Below are positions 27,099 to 40,700 of a stretch of 64,000 nt of DNA, one piece after another; position 1 is the stretch's first letter; every line of letters starts with the position of its first letter. The DNA is from Erythrophleum ivorense (taxonomy: Eukaryota > Streptophyta > Magnoliopsida > Fabales > Fabaceae). The stretch lies in contig JAIUCV010000003.1 in the NCBI GenBank assembly GCA_026724425.1, positions 62,053,088 to 62,117,087 on the forward strand, in the 5' to 3' direction. A program made the position numbers and the translations under genes. Below the pieces are notes generated by a model. It ran no database searches, had not been told where the DNA came from, and saw only the letters and a list, made by a program, of their open reading frames with translations.

Positions 27099-30000
27099 CT
27101 ATATACATGCATATATATGTCTAATTAAATGCTTGCTTGTTTATTTAATTAATGTTGACTATGTTATTGTATTTATGAATATGAATTGAATATATATATG
27201 TATATATATTTCAGGGCTTCAGGCATTTGAAATAATGGGAATAGCAGCAGTGGGGAACAACCTGATAACATATGTGATAAATGAGATGCACTTCTCATTG
27301 GCAGAGTCAGCCAACATAGTGACTAACTTTGTTGGGACTATCTTTCTGCTGGCCCTCCTTGGTGGCTATCTTTCAGATTCTTATCTTGGGAGTTTCTGGA
27401 CCATCCTCATCTTTGGCTTTGTGGAACTTTCTGTATGCCTCTCTCTCTCTCTTCACCATTTATATATATATATATATATATGTACTCATAATATATCCAC
27501 ACACCTTTCTTTTCCATCCACTTTTTGTCTCTCTCTAGCTACTTCTCTCAACCCACCAACGACAATTAGTGGATAACATTTGATGTTTTCACAGATTAAT
27601 TAGGAACCTTGAGGAGGAATCTTCAACCTTTTCCAACTTCTTACATTACTATCATGAATTTCGTAAAATTTTTTTAAATAGCACTCAATCTTTAAAAGAT
27701 CGGTCATAGATTAGTTAACTCCTTACACTAATTGATTATATACTATGCATATAAGGATTTTTTTTAAGGTACACGTAATTATGTTAAAAGTGGGTCCTAT
27801 ATATTAAAAAATAATCTATTATGTCTATTTATAATTACTTGAATCTATTTTATCTTTTATAAATCGCGTTTATCTAATGCTTTTTCATGACTTATCTTTT
27901 AAGAAAGTAGTTTAAAAGACATGATTTTTTTTAAAATACTTATTGGTTTGTTTTTGTTCTTACTTCTTATAGGGTTTCATACTACTCTCAGTCCAAGCTC
28001 ATCTTCCTCAGCTGAAGCCACCCCCATGCAATATGCTAGATGAAGGAGAACATTGCATTGAAGCCAAGGGCTTCAAGGCTTTTATATTCTTCTTGGCAAT
28101 ATACCTTGTGGCATTAGGGAGTGGTTGTGTAAAGCCTAACATGATAGCCCATGGAGGTGACCAGTTCAATCAGGAGAACCCTCAGCAACTAAAGAAGCTC
28201 TCAACTTACTTCAACTTCGCATATTTTGCATTCTCTATGGGTGAACTTGTTGCCCTAACTATCCTTGTTTGGGTCCAAACCCATTCGGGTATGGATGTTG
28301 GGTTCGGAGTCTCGGCGGCTGCCATGGCTTTGGGTTTGATTAGCTTGATTTCTGGTACTGTATATTACAGAAACAAGCCCCCTCAAGGCAGCATCTTAAC
28401 TCCCATTGCTCAGGTATGATTCTTTCTTTCACTATATATTTGTTCTTATGTTCCCTCTCGAGAATGATATCTATTTTGCATCTCTAAATCATCATGTCAT
28501 AGCTTTATGTTTGAGAGGAACACATCAAAAGGTTCAATATTGTTAGGACGAAGCATTCATTATTCTCCCAAAAGTTATAGCAGCTGCATTTAGGATATTA
28601 GGAGTAAATATCGATTCATATTGATAAAGAGAAATACTATTTACTCTTATCATCATCTGAACTAATTTCTTTAAGTAGAGTAGTACAATTATATTTTTTA
28701 ATCCTGGCATAGAGCAAACATAATTAAAGAAGCCGTTTATCTCACATTTTTTAAGATACCATTATTTTTTCAAATTTTCATGTTTACTATTATAACATGT
28801 TAGATTTTTCATATAGGCAATACTATTAGCATTTTGTAAAGGTTAATATACATGTAAAAATTATCTAAAATTCTTTATTATAAAGTTCCTGTAGAATTTA
28901 GAGACAAAGTAATATAAAGAGTGAAAGTGTGTATGAGATTTTTTTTTCACTCCCTTTGTTCCATAACTTAACAAAAATTTTACAATAAAAAATTTTAGAA
29001 AATTCAAACTCTTAATATATTTTTATTTTTTAAAATTAGTATAAGATGCTGTTTAAAATAATACCATCATACATTTTATAATGTCTTAAAAGCCACTAGA
29101 TATTTTGAATAAAAATATCGAAGTCAAAACAAATGTGCGTTGTCACAGTTTAAAAACAATGACAGTTGACGAATGGTTCTCTCTACAAATAGAGGCTATC
29201 TAGTGTTTTCTTGTGGGGCCTAACAAAGGAAACTAAAAGATGGCAATTTCTTAATTCTTACCACATCTTTATGCCACATATTCTACAAGTCTACGCATGT
29301 ACAGTTCCTAAGTTGAAAACTAACACGTGAGTTGTCGAAGAAAAGGTAGTGTCTGTCTGCTGAAGAGTCATGTACAAGGGAAAGTATAAGCCTAATAATA
29401 TGTTTTTAAGCATAATGTTGGCTCCTAAAAGGCTCTTCAATAATTATATCAACATCAAGTTTTATTTACCATTATGATCATTCTTATTATTCTTATCAGG
29501 TCTTTGTGGCTGCAATATTGAAAAGAAAGCAGATTTGTCCATCTAACCCACAAATGCTTCATGGAGGCCAAAACTACCTTGGCCTATCCACTGATGTCTC
29601 CGTCGGTAGTTTTCTTCATACCAATAAGTTCAGGTAACCATTTTTTTAATTTTTTCATTAATTTTCTCTTTTTACTCTATAAATATATGCATAGAACAAC
29701 TTTTTACTGTTGTCTTTAATTATAATATAAGAGATCACCTATTTTTTTCTTAATTAATTAGCTTGTACGTAATACTTTTTTCTTTGTTCTTATAGTTTTG
29801 AGAAATTCAGTTAGATCGATCTATATTAGCATAACTACCAAAAGTTCTCAACGTTATGCATGCACCGGCTAGAAAGGCCGAACAATGAAACATAACAAAA
29901 TTTGAAGTGGAAGCAATAATAATTTGTTGGTTCATTAGTTAAAAAAGTCGTTGAAATGTTATGATTTTATTAAAAACATTATTGTAATAAACACTTTAAA

Positions 30001-31188
30001 ATTTTTTGTTTAAATCTTATCTTTAAAAAATAGCGTGTTATGTCTTAATTATTTTTTTAAGGGAATGCATGTAACTATTCTTGGCCAATAATTAAGCTTA
30101 ATATGTCCTAAATCTCTTACTTATTTCATGCTCCTAAGTTTATGTATGCGCAATTAGAAAACACTAGATGCTATCAATACACAATAAAATCTGTATTTAC
30201 ATATTAAAGTGTTATGTACCTCCCCTAATATGAATAGCTGAACCGTGTTAGAACATCATTGAACATGATAATGTGTATTTTGTAGACTAAATCTCTTACT
30301 AATTTCAGGTTCCTAGACAAGGCTTGTATCAGAGTCCAAGATGGGAGTAACAACACAAAGGAAAGCCCTTGGAGATTATGCACAATTGGCCAAGTAGAGC
30401 AAGTGAAAACCCTACTCTCAGTTCTTCCCATTTTTGCTTGCACCATTGTCTTCAACACCATCCTAGCTCAGCTTCAGACATTCTCAGTCCAACAAGGCAG
30501 CTCCATGGACACCCACCTCACCTCATCCTTCCACATTCCTCCTGCTTCCCTTCAGTCCATCCCCTACATCCTCCTTGTCATCCTCGTCCCTCTCTACGAC
30601 GCCTTCTTTGTCCCCTTTGCCCGGCGATTCACCCGCCATGAGTCTGGGATCTCCCCGCTACAGCGAATCGGCTTCGGCCTCCTCTTAGCCACCTTCTCCA
30701 TGGTCTCAGCTGCCCTAATGGAGAAGAAAAGAAGAGATTCAGCCATAAACCATAACAAAACCCCGTCCATTTTTTGGATCACCCCACAGTTCTTGATCTT
30801 TGGATTATCAGAAATGTTCACAGCAGTTGGCTTAATTGAGTTCTTCTACAAACAATCACTTAAAGGGATGCAAGCATTCTTGACGGCAATCACATATTGT
30901 TCCTATTCATTTGGGTTTTATTTGAGCTCAGTGTTGGTTTCTTTGGTAAACAAGATCACTTCAAGCTCTTCCAATGGCGGGTGGCTTCATGATAACAACC
31001 TTAACAAAGACAGGCTTGACTTGTTCTATTGGTTACTGGCTGTTCTAAGCTTCCTTAATTTCCTCAACTATCTGTTTTGCTGTAGATGGTATTCTTATAA
31101 TCCTTCTCTATCAAGCATAGAGCATGATGATGATGCCACTGGGAAGGACCATAGCTCCAAGAACTTAGGAGATGACAATATTCCTTAA
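26449..31188 (+). CDS. NRT1/PTR family transporter, NPF4 subfamily (NPF4.3/NPF4.4-like)
   Basis: Five exons join in frame: 26449-26560, 27215-27432, 27973-28413, 29500-29633 and 30309-31188, all with GT-AG borders, giving 1785 nt and 594 aa, the usual NPF length. The start is the ATG at 26449 (MEGREYPKRGED); the DWRGRPSDPQKHGGMRAA leader is typical of NPF4. The family has 12 membrane helices in the MFS fold, usually at the plasma membrane, and moves nitrate, peptides or hormones with protons. NPF4 members include ABA/GA transporters and the Arabidopsis NRT1.13 nitrate-sensing protein. Seen: GNNLITYVINEMHFSL, GGYLSDSYLGSFW, GSGCVKPNMIAHGGDQF and SIFWITPQFLIFGLSEMFT. The first-helix ExxE[R/K] motif of proton-coupled members is QAFEI (residues 40-44). 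The conserved Pro between helices 10 and 11 (Pro492 of CHL1/NRT1.1) aligns with Leu486. No frameshift or stop. Substrate unknown. Confidence 0.93.
26561..26590 (+). repeat. (TC)n tract at the exon 1 splice donor of NPF4
   Basis: The donor GTATCTCTC runs straight into about 12 TC units. A second CT-then-TA tract lies deeper in the same intron at about 27064-27098, and a third follows the exon 2 donor (27440-27480). Intron length could vary between alleles. Confidence 0.8.
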
Positions 31189-31189
31189 C

Positions 31190-32390
31190 AATTTATTAAA
31201 AATTATCTTGGATCTTGTATTATTAATTATAAGTAGAAAAGCATAAAAATTGTGCCTCGATGATATATTATATATATAAATATATATATAAAGGCCTATA
31301 TATATAAAATTTTTAGGCTGATAGTTTCTGTAAAGAATTATAAGCTTATGTATAATTAATATATGTCTGTCCAATTAATTTTTGCTGTTACTTACTCTTT
31401 CCTCCAAGTTAATCTTTAAAAATTTTAGTGGCAACAAGCTTATTACATTTTGTGATGTATAAAATGAAACAAAATTAATATGAATGTCATGGAATTAAAG
31501 GAATTAAAGAAAGCTGCACAATTCTGAATCTCCAAGGACTTTTCAGTAGGCCCAAGTATAACTAGTGGTAATGCTTTTGACCCCCCCCCCCCCCCGCCCC
31601 CAAAAAAAAAAAACCTTTCGCTGGTCAATTAGATCTCATATGCAGCACAAGTAATGAATTCCCCACATTATAAGAGATCTAACGGCTCTGTATTTTGGGT
31701 CAATATATAAATCTATCTTTATAAAATTTGGGTCCAATTAATATGATGTGATGCCTAAGCATATGAAACATAATGAAAGCTTTATGTTTACAGTATATAT
31801 TAAAAAAATAAAAATAAAATTGTTAGGCTTTCAGAGATGGAATGAGAGAGATAACTAAGAAAAAACAAACAGTTGAGAAGTTGTTGGATGGTGTTACCTT
31901 TTGTTCTTTTTGACAATTAATCATACCCTTTTATGTAAGAAAACAAGAGACATGTCTCAAACATGTTTTACTGTTAGGTCATAGGCCCCCCGCACAAACC
32001 ATTTCAATTTGATATCCTTATGACATTTGCATCAAAATGTTGGCTAAAAGATTAACATATAGCACCTCCCAATTTTCTTCCCTACGCCAAAAAAAAAAAA
32101 AATTGTCATGGCATTGAGGACCTTCATTTGGTCTTACGATTTATCATAGCCTGTTCCACCATCGTCGCTTAAATCTTCAAATATGTTCCTCTTTTGCTTA
32201 CACACAAGATCTTGCCTACAAATAGTGAATTGGTAGCCTTTCAGTTACGACATGCTGACGTTAGCTGAGAAGATAAAGAAAAATAGTTTTTTCTTTTATT
32301 TCTTTTTAATCGTTTAATTGAGTTGAGTGAATTACAATCTCTTTTTTAGTTTTATTAAAATTATATCTTCATTTTTTCTATTTTTAAAAT
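31190..32390. other. Gene-free stretch after NPF4
   Basis: Contains the NPF4 3' UTR and downstream AT-rich DNA, a (C)n run interrupted by one G and followed by (A)n near 31581-31612, and no recognised gene. The Gly-rich reverse-strand frame across the C run is an artefact of the homopolymer. Confidence 0.5.
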
Positions 32391-33785
32391 ATACAATCTT
32401 TTCTTTTAAAATTAAACGTTGTGTTACTATTTAGTTTAATTTTAATTTTTTTATTAAAATACTCTATTAATTTAAAGATTATATTAAATTGTAGCACAAC
32501 CTTTAATTTTAAAAGAGAATAGTGTATATTTTAAAAATAAAAAAATATATACAAAAAGTTTACTCTTAAAAGTTTGAAAAGAACAATGAGGTTAGGGGTA
32601 ACCATTCTCTCTTTCTCTTGTTATGATGTAATTGGGAGGGCGAAATGGAGAGTAGATTCTTTAAAAATTTTTATTATAAAATTTTTGTAGATTTTAAAAA
32701 AAGAATGGAAAAAAGAATACAATAAATCATATATACACTTCTTTTTAACTATGCCACTTCCATTCTCAACTCAACTCTATAAAAAATTTATAATAAAAAA
32801 TGTTAAAGTATATTTACATGATCGGATATATGAGAATGCGTTTTACCATGAAAAGTGTGTTTAATATAAAAGAGTGAGTTTCCTTTAAATGTTGAGATTA
32901 CCATATTTTGTGGGAATGAGATTCCTACAATATATTGATGGAATCAAAGGTATATTTAAGAATTAAAAAGAAAAAGACAATCTTGCCTTCAACTGAAAAA
33001 GAAACGTACTTTTTCATAAAATGAAACATATTCAATAGGCATTTGGACTGTCAATATTAGTATTTGGTATTTGAGGTGGTTGGTGATACCCTACCTTGTA
33101 TAAATATTAGATAAAATTACAATGGAAAGCTATAAGTTGAACATATTTAAATTGAAGAATTTTAAAATTTGAAATTATTTTAAGAGATTGAAAAATTAAA
33201 AATTTATATTGTGCAAAAAAATTAAGTATAGTTTAAGTCCTCGGGTTGAAGTTTTTTGTTTTTAAATCTTTTAAAATAATTTTAAAATTTAAGAATTTTT
33301 AGTATGAATATCTTCAACTTGAGGTTTATAAGTAAAATTTCCCCTAAATATTAATTGTGTTTATTATACATATCTGGACAAATGACAAAAACAAATATTA
33401 ACAGATTTATTAAAAATATTTTGTACAACTTAAAATTATAAAAATATTGTAACTTTTTTTATTATGAGTATTTTAAAAAAATTCAATAGTTTAAGATGAA
33501 AAGAAAATATTTGAATATTTTTTATATGAAAGATATTATGGTCATTTGTCTAGCTTTTTTTAATATTTATATTTTAATTAAGCATGCAAATAAAATAATA
33601 TTTTTATTTTTTATGTCATATCAAATATAGTTAAGATTACAAAATGTTATTTTATTCATATTTTTATAAAAATTATTTCCATGCACCAAACATAGGATTA
33701 AAAAGAGGAATGAAAGAAATGGATTTTCCTTCATTTGTAAAGAAGTACTAAGATTAGATTTAATTTTAAAATTTATAACGTTTTT
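32390..33785 (+). repeat. Left copy of an inverted pair of dispersed repeats flanking SPF30
   Basis: This block matches, in reverse complement, the block at 41720-43055. Shared anchors include GTTTACTCTTAAAAGTTTGA, CAATATATTGATGGAAT, GGCATTTGGACTGTCAATAT, AATGACAAAAACAAATATTA and AAAGAAGTACTAAGATTAGA. It has no coding capacity. Internal segments are themselves palindromic, for example 33150-33310, with AAATTATTTTAA arms. It looks like a non-autonomous DNA transposon or a composite of nested MITEs. Exact ends and the target duplication were not resolved. Confidence 0.7.
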
Positions 33786-33789
33786 TCTT

Positions 33790-34550
33790 TTTCCACTTCA
33801 ATGATTACTCATAAAGGGCAAGATAACTCTTTTATTTTACCCATTCTCTTTTCATTTTATTCTTAATTATATAAAACTTTCAAAGTATTTATTACTTTAA
33901 CTAGTAGGGTCTACTAAAAAAAATAATATTATGGTAGTAAAATATAACAATAATAAAATAATGGTGGTAAAGTATAACAATTATAATGATGTTGAACTAA
34001 TCAAAAAGAAAATTTCTAGTGAAAGGGTGACGTAATATGAGGAGAGTTGATAAGAAGTGTGTGTAATTTCATTTAAATATTAGATTCATACTTAGACTTG
34101 TTTTACCTTACAAAAGAATTTTTTTAAATTTCTATTTTTTTTTTCAAAAAACAATGTAATAAGGAATCAGTACATTTAGTTATATTTTTGGAAAAGAACT
34201 TTTAGTAATGTTATCAATGTTTGATATAATACATATTTTTATTTAAATAAGGCATTTTGCATACAAAAATATGAATTGTCGTTTCTGATTTTCTTTGTAA
34301 GAAAAGTATCATTTATTAAATTTTTTCATTTTTTTGCCAACTACCTTTTTCCATTGTTAAAAAAATAATTTATTGTTATTCATGTACTTTTTTGTGTTCA
34401 ATAAATTCAAAAATAATTTAAAAAAATTCTACAGACAGCATTCAAATGGCTACATACGTTAAATTTACTATTTAACTCATTTATTTCTTTATTTCACGAC
34501 AAAATGTTTATCTCTGTGCCATAAGAATAATTCTTTTTTGGACCAAAACC
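33790..34550. other. Gene-free AT-rich spacer before SPF30
   Basis: Only A/T-rich DNA with no recognised feature until the SPF30 promoter motifs. Confidence 0.4.
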
Positions 34551-34593
34551 AGTGTTTTAACATAAAAGTAAATGAACCTTGGTCCGAATAGTA

Positions 34594-34636
34594 GGGCCCA
34601 GTTCTCGATTTGGCCCATCAGTCCTGATTTGGGCCC
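34594..34636 (+). promoter_or_regulatory. Cluster of three GGCCCA/TGGGCC site II motifs, SPF30 promoter
   Basis: GGGCCCA (34594-34600), TGGCCCA (34611-34617) and TTGGGCCCAA (34628-34637) lie within 45 bp, about 130-175 bp before the start codon. Site II motifs are known TCP-factor targets enriched in promoters of plant ribosomal, mitochondrial and RNA-processing genes, which suits a splicing factor. No clear TATA box is seen, also typical of such promoters. Confidence 0.5.
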
Positions 34637-34767
34637 AATATCGGAGGGTTTCATTTTTCGCTTTCCATCTCATCGTTCATCTTTGTTCTCTTAAGATCTC
34701 AGCATTTCTCTAAACCATATTCGAATTCGAATACCGTGGAAGAAAGAAAAACCCCAACACATAGACG

Positions 34768-37700
34768 ATGCCAGGCGGAGAAGAGCTCAGCATAGAGGAG
34801 CTAGCCTCCAATCTCTCTACATACAAAGAGCAGCTTCACCAGGTCTAGTCTGTCCATTACTTTTTTGTTTGTGGGGAATTTTGTTCGGTTCACTTTGATT
34901 CGAACTGCTCTGAATTATTGGTTACAGTTATTGAGGGAGAATATCTCTGTTGTTCGGTTGAATCCAATTGAAACGTCTTCTACCTGTTTTGTTGCATTTG
35001 ATTTAAGATTGAACGTTGTTACTTGAAGAACTAGGGTTTATATCCTATTAATCCAATTAACTTCACTTTAATTCTGATTAATGCTGGCCACACAAATAAG
35101 TTAACTGTATTATTTCAGGCTTTGTCGAATGGTAATGTTTATTTATTTTTTAATATAAAAGAATATGGTTGTTACCGTACAATTAATTTATCTGGCAATT
35201 AAACTAGATTTCCTGAAATGTTTCATCATCATTCTCATTTACTTCCTGTCCCGATTTACATCAAGTTAATTTGTGAAAATTCTTCTATTTGTAGTGTCAT
35301 TTTTTCTCTCCTTAATGAAAAATGATATTTGAAGTTTTATCTGAAGATAAAATAAAGAAAGAAAGAAAGAATGAGAGGAGATGAGAATAAGGGAGAGCTG
35401 TAATCTAATATGCTGTTTGCAAGTTAGAATGTAAAAAGCGAAGGAATTGGGGGGTTTAAAATCCTCATGTGAGGGAGAATTGTTATCCCTGCAAAAGTAA
35501 CTTATGCTCTTTTTTCTTTGGGACGTGGAGGATAAATTTTATTGGTTTTTTATTGTGTGCATGGGCGTTGTATCATTGTCAAAGGGAAACAGTTGTCAGT
35601 GAAGTTGATGGGTGTTAGAAGAGTTATGGACTTATTTGGATTTTTTGTGTAAAAGTATAGATGGGGATATGTAATCTCACTGTCTAACTGGAGGAAAGGA
35701 TAGAGACTAGCGTGCAGACTGATTTTTGTTTGACCTAGTGGATTCTCATTTCTCAATAATTTACCTTGAGTTAGTATTTGTTTGATTTACCTTTGATGGT
35801 TGGTTGTCCATGGCTGTAGTGTTACACTTTTTTAGGTTTGAGCTGAGTGAGGAGCCCCCGTTCTTTTTTAGGTTGATTCATTTGTCTTGTTCTTGAATCT
35901 TGATGTTTTATGGGTGTCAAGGAGGAAAATCCACCTTAGGTTGAAAAATATGTGGTTAAGGGTTGAGAGTTTAAATATATTGTTAAGATGACTTATTGCT
36001 TCATTGCTACTGTAGGTTTTCTATTTATTAACTATATCTCCCTGTAGCTTGGGGTTTCTTAATAGACTTTTTATATCTTTGCATTCCATGGGCAGTGCTG
36101 GCAACATTTTTGGTTTAGCTTGTTCCTGAATTTTTATATCTATGCTTGCATACTGTGTTCTTGAGCCTTATTGGCACCCACATAATACTTACAGTGAGCT
36201 TACAGTCTGTCTAGAAAAAGTGGCAGTGGCTTACAGTCTTAATCTTACTCCTTGGTTATTGCATTATGTAATGATGTGAAAAATAGCTCTTATAATAACT
36301 TTTCCTTTCATCTCTGGATCAGGTCAGACAACTTTTGAATGATGAGCCTGGAAATTCTGAATATGCTGACATGGAAGGGGAGCTTAGAGAGGTATATACA
36401 TATATACATACATACATACATACATATATATATATATATGTAAAATATGTTATTTCTTGTGCAGTTTATGCTTCCTTGACAGTGACTGTATTGTTATTTT
36501 TTTTCAAGCATATCTTTCCTGTTTGATTCTGTTTTCTTTCAAATTCATCTATATATAGTTGATTGGTTCTTAAGAAAGCAGATTCTACATTCTTACCTAG
36601 TATAAAGACACCAGAGGACCAATGTATGGATGCCTAGGTTTGCTATGCACTTCTTTCTTTTTCTCCCTCTTTTCATTAATGAAATTCTAGTGGCTCTTAA
36701 AAAAGGTGAGCATAGTGTTTTATTAGGAAGTTCAGTTTGTAAAGTAATTCCAAATTGCAGACCTTGAGGAGAATGAGAAAAACAAAAAATAAATAAAAAA
36801 CCGAGTGATAGATCTATGTACCCAAAAAAAAAAATGGCAGCCTCATCAAAATGCACATCACTTTTATCTTGGTTCTTTGCAGGTGTGCTCTGTGTCGTGA
36901 TGTCCAGCCTGCTTTCTCCCTCTCACCTGATATGAGATGTTCACACTGAGATTCTAAGTTAGAATTTTGACATTAATTTGCTTATGGTGTAAAAGATTCC
37001 GAAAATATCTGCTTCACTAAATTGGAATGTGGCCTAAAATTGTGTCGCACAGGTGATTGCTTTGACTGAAGAACTCCTGGCAACTGCAAAGCAAAATGAA
37101 GTATCTGGATCAAATGCTAGTGCATCTCCAAGTTTGTCAAAGCCTAAGGAGAATGAAGTGGTATTTGCTCATTCTTCTGATTTGACATTGGTGTTTGCGA
37201 TTAGTGGGTGCAGAATGTGTTTTATTGTCTACATTGTTTGCATGAATCAGGATCCTGAAACATATGATGAATTAACAATATTTGTAGTTTTATTTCATAT
37301 TATTATCTCTAGACATTTCTTATTTTCACCTATACTTAAACATCATCCAGTGCCCCTCTCCTGAATTAGGAAGACAATAGAAACAAATTCTCATGTCAAA
37401 TGCTTGCTCTATTTATAGGGTTTATTGCTTTTGTTGGGTGATACTGCAGTGTTGTCATTAATATTGAACAGTGGTGTGTCTAGGGTGTGCCAGCTTGGAG
37501 AAGTTTCTTTTAGGTTTGGAGGTTTTGGTTGTTAGAGAAAAAAAAGTTCAGAGGTTTTAGCATTAATTAGTAAGGAGATCATAATTTTATAAAAGTGTGT
37601 TATTATGTTGTCCTTGGTTGGAGTGGAATCCTTGGATTTTTGGGGAAAAATCGTTCTTCGTAGAGTTGTTATTGACAGGATTTTTTTTTTCCTCTGGCCT

Positions 37701-40700
37701 CTCTTTGGTGCTTTGCTCATGGTTTCTTTTAGGGAGTTTTATTGTAGACAAGCAGAAGGAATACAAAACTCTTTTGTATAGATTGCTTTGTTGAAAGAGC
37801 ACATTTTATTGTATTTCTTGTTTCCTTCTGAAAATTTTTCTGTGAAAAAAAAATAAAAAATGAATGAGTGATCATTTGTTGGTGCCTATCTATATTTATA
37901 TTCTGCTAATTTGCTTTTGTTGTGCACTTTCTTGCATAATATCTGCTGCCTATAACTATACAATGAGATACTTGGCATGCCTGCTGGTAGGTCATTTTTG
38001 TAGATGAAGCGATCTTGTGCTCTGTGTGATTATCCTGCATTGCCTTCTGCTACCATATAACTGCCTTCTTAATTACTTGCCTTTAATAACAGATGAAATA
38101 TCTATGTGGCAGATGCTGTGGATGAAATTATTCAAATCATCTTGGGTGATTTTGATGTAGTACCTTTTCTGGTTATTATGAGTAATATTTTTTATTATTT
38201 CACTTCTAGGAACCTGAAAGCATCTCTGACCATCAAGATAAATTTCCTGTTGGCACTAAAGTTCAGGCTGTTTGGAGTGAAGATGGAGAATGGTAAGCAA
38301 TTCATCAGTTTGTGTGTATGTTTTCTTTTTCATTTCTTCACTTATGTTTACCGTGTTTGAGTTGTTGAATCACGAATGCCCAGGTATGATGCAACAGTTG
38401 AGGCATATACACTGAATGGTTATTATGTTACCTATGATGGGTGGGGTAATAGAGAAGAGGTATGGTTTCTAAAACTATTTGATGCATAGCTTATCTTCAA
38501 TCTTAGGGTGTATTTGATAACACTGAATTCTAAGATTGAAAACTTATTGCTGGATATTTTAGTAGTAAAAATGTTTGAATAGATTTTTATTTTGACAAAA
38601 TGTATATTGGATGAAACTATTGGCATTTACTAAAATGAAAGAGAGTATGAGACTATACTGATGGAAACTATTGCCACTTAATTATTTATTTATTTAAGCG
38701 AGGAAATTAGTGCTGAATGTATTTGGTGACCTCCAATATGCTATATGTTTTCAGCACCTTTTCACTGAAACTCTTTTTCTTTTTGTTAAGTATTAAACAA
38801 ACACTGCTATTTTCAGTGCAGAATTCAGCACTGGATAGAGTTTTCAAAGAGGAATTTAGCTGAATTTACTGCAATCGCTGCATAAATTATCCTCTAAGTT
38901 CTGCATTGCTACATGAACTTTGAGCTAAATCTTGCTTTGTCCTGCTATTGGAGAAATAGGGGAGGGATAATGATCTAATGATGGGTCCATCTCTCGTTTG
39001 GTGAATCTATAGTGACTAATGAACATCAATCATAACCATACCTTTCAGTGTTTAATTAAACAGTTGTCATTTTACTATAATACTGTTAAATAAAGATTTT
39101 TGTTCCTTTTTTTTTTGTTGGGGGGGGGGGGGGATAACAACCGTTGGAAATTGATTGTCAGAAAGGGCTAAAAAGGGATTCTTCATGTAGGAATGTCATG
39201 ATTCCTTTGCTACAATTTGTCATCTGCCACCCTTAGTGTCATAGTAAATACATTGCTACTCTGCGATGTCATTGCATCTTCCTTCTTTTTAGCCCCATAA
39301 GGCATACTGCATTTTTAGCTGTTTCACAACTGTTGACAAAATTTTCAGTACATTGTAGTTATATAACATTGTTACCTCACAGATTCTTAATCAAGTACTC
39401 TGTATGCCTTCGTCTCAAAAGTAAATGAACAGTAGTTATGCTGGAGAAAGTAATTTGCAAGGGGAGAATTTTCAAGTTCAAATATTAATCAATCAATCAT
39501 GAACTGCATTGATGTCATATCCCAAAAAACTGAGGCACTCACTTATCAATCACAATCTAAAGCATTATTTTGGTAAATGCTCGAACAAGATTTAAAGCCT
39601 TTGCTCTTTATGTAATATGCATCTAGGGTAACATCATAGGTTAGTAATAGTTCCTTATCCCAGGTGGATCCTGCCAATATAAGACCAGTTCAAGAAGGTA
39701 CTGTCAATGCTTTGTTAGAAGCTGAGCGAGTTGCCGAGGCTACAAAGCAGGCTATCAAGCGTAAAATTGCACAAGCTGCTTCTGTTGATTTTCAGTCACG
39801 GAGTTTACCTGCAAAGCTTCGAATAGAGCCTGATGACGCTGAGGATGTGGTGAGTCTCCTGCAAGTTTTTGTTTTTCATCTTTTCTTTTCTTTTGTTTTT
39901 ATTTTTTATTTTTTGCTATAATGAGTTTACAAGTTTTTTTTTTTTAATAAATGTAGTAAATCCTAGAATTTGTTCCCTTGGTTGCTTACAATTAAATATT
40001 TTTTCCTCCCCAAGAGAAAATTTGCTTGTTTTTGTGGTATTCTAGAATAAGATTTTATCTGCACAATTTATGTGCAAGTTAGGTAGGAATAGTGTGCCAT
40101 TGAGGATATAGTTGGTAACTCAAAATTATTACAGAAAGCTGCCAAACGTAAGAAGATACATGCCTTCAAGTCAAAGATGAGGATGGAGCAACTTGAAGTC
40201 ACACAAAATAAGCGGCAGAATGCTTGGCAGCAGTTTCAGTCAACCAAAGGCAAGACAAAGAAGGTACCTATCTCAACTTTGCGACATCTCATTCTCTTAT
40301 GTTATTTACTCTGACTTATCTTAGTATCCCTGAATATCTAAGGTTTCTTTGTAGTTTTGGTGCTTAACGCATATTTTTCATATAACAATCCAAATGAATT
40401 TATATTTCCAAAATTTTATATTCTTAGGTTTCCTTGATGAAAATGGACCTCGATCACTTGCTATAAGTCCTCTGAAGTCTAAGAAATCAGAAAAAGAATT
40501 AATTATAAAGTTGACCGCAAAGCAAAGGGTTTATTGAATTCATTATGTATACATTAACGTGGATATGTACCTTCTCACCCAAAAATCGTGGATATGTTAG
40601 ATCGTTGTGCAAGAAAGGAAAGGAAAAAGCAATCACCTAAATTGGTTGGATATAAATGAGAAGGAAATTGGAAAGGAACCCAAACCTGGAAGCTTTTACA

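Noticed and set aside
27235..27576. ORF running past NPF4 exon 2
   Set aside because: Only the part to 27432 is exon. The rest is intron with CT and TA repeats read in frame.
31443..31628. Gly-rich minus-strand ORF
   Set aside because: Artefact of the C/G homopolymer at 31581-31597.
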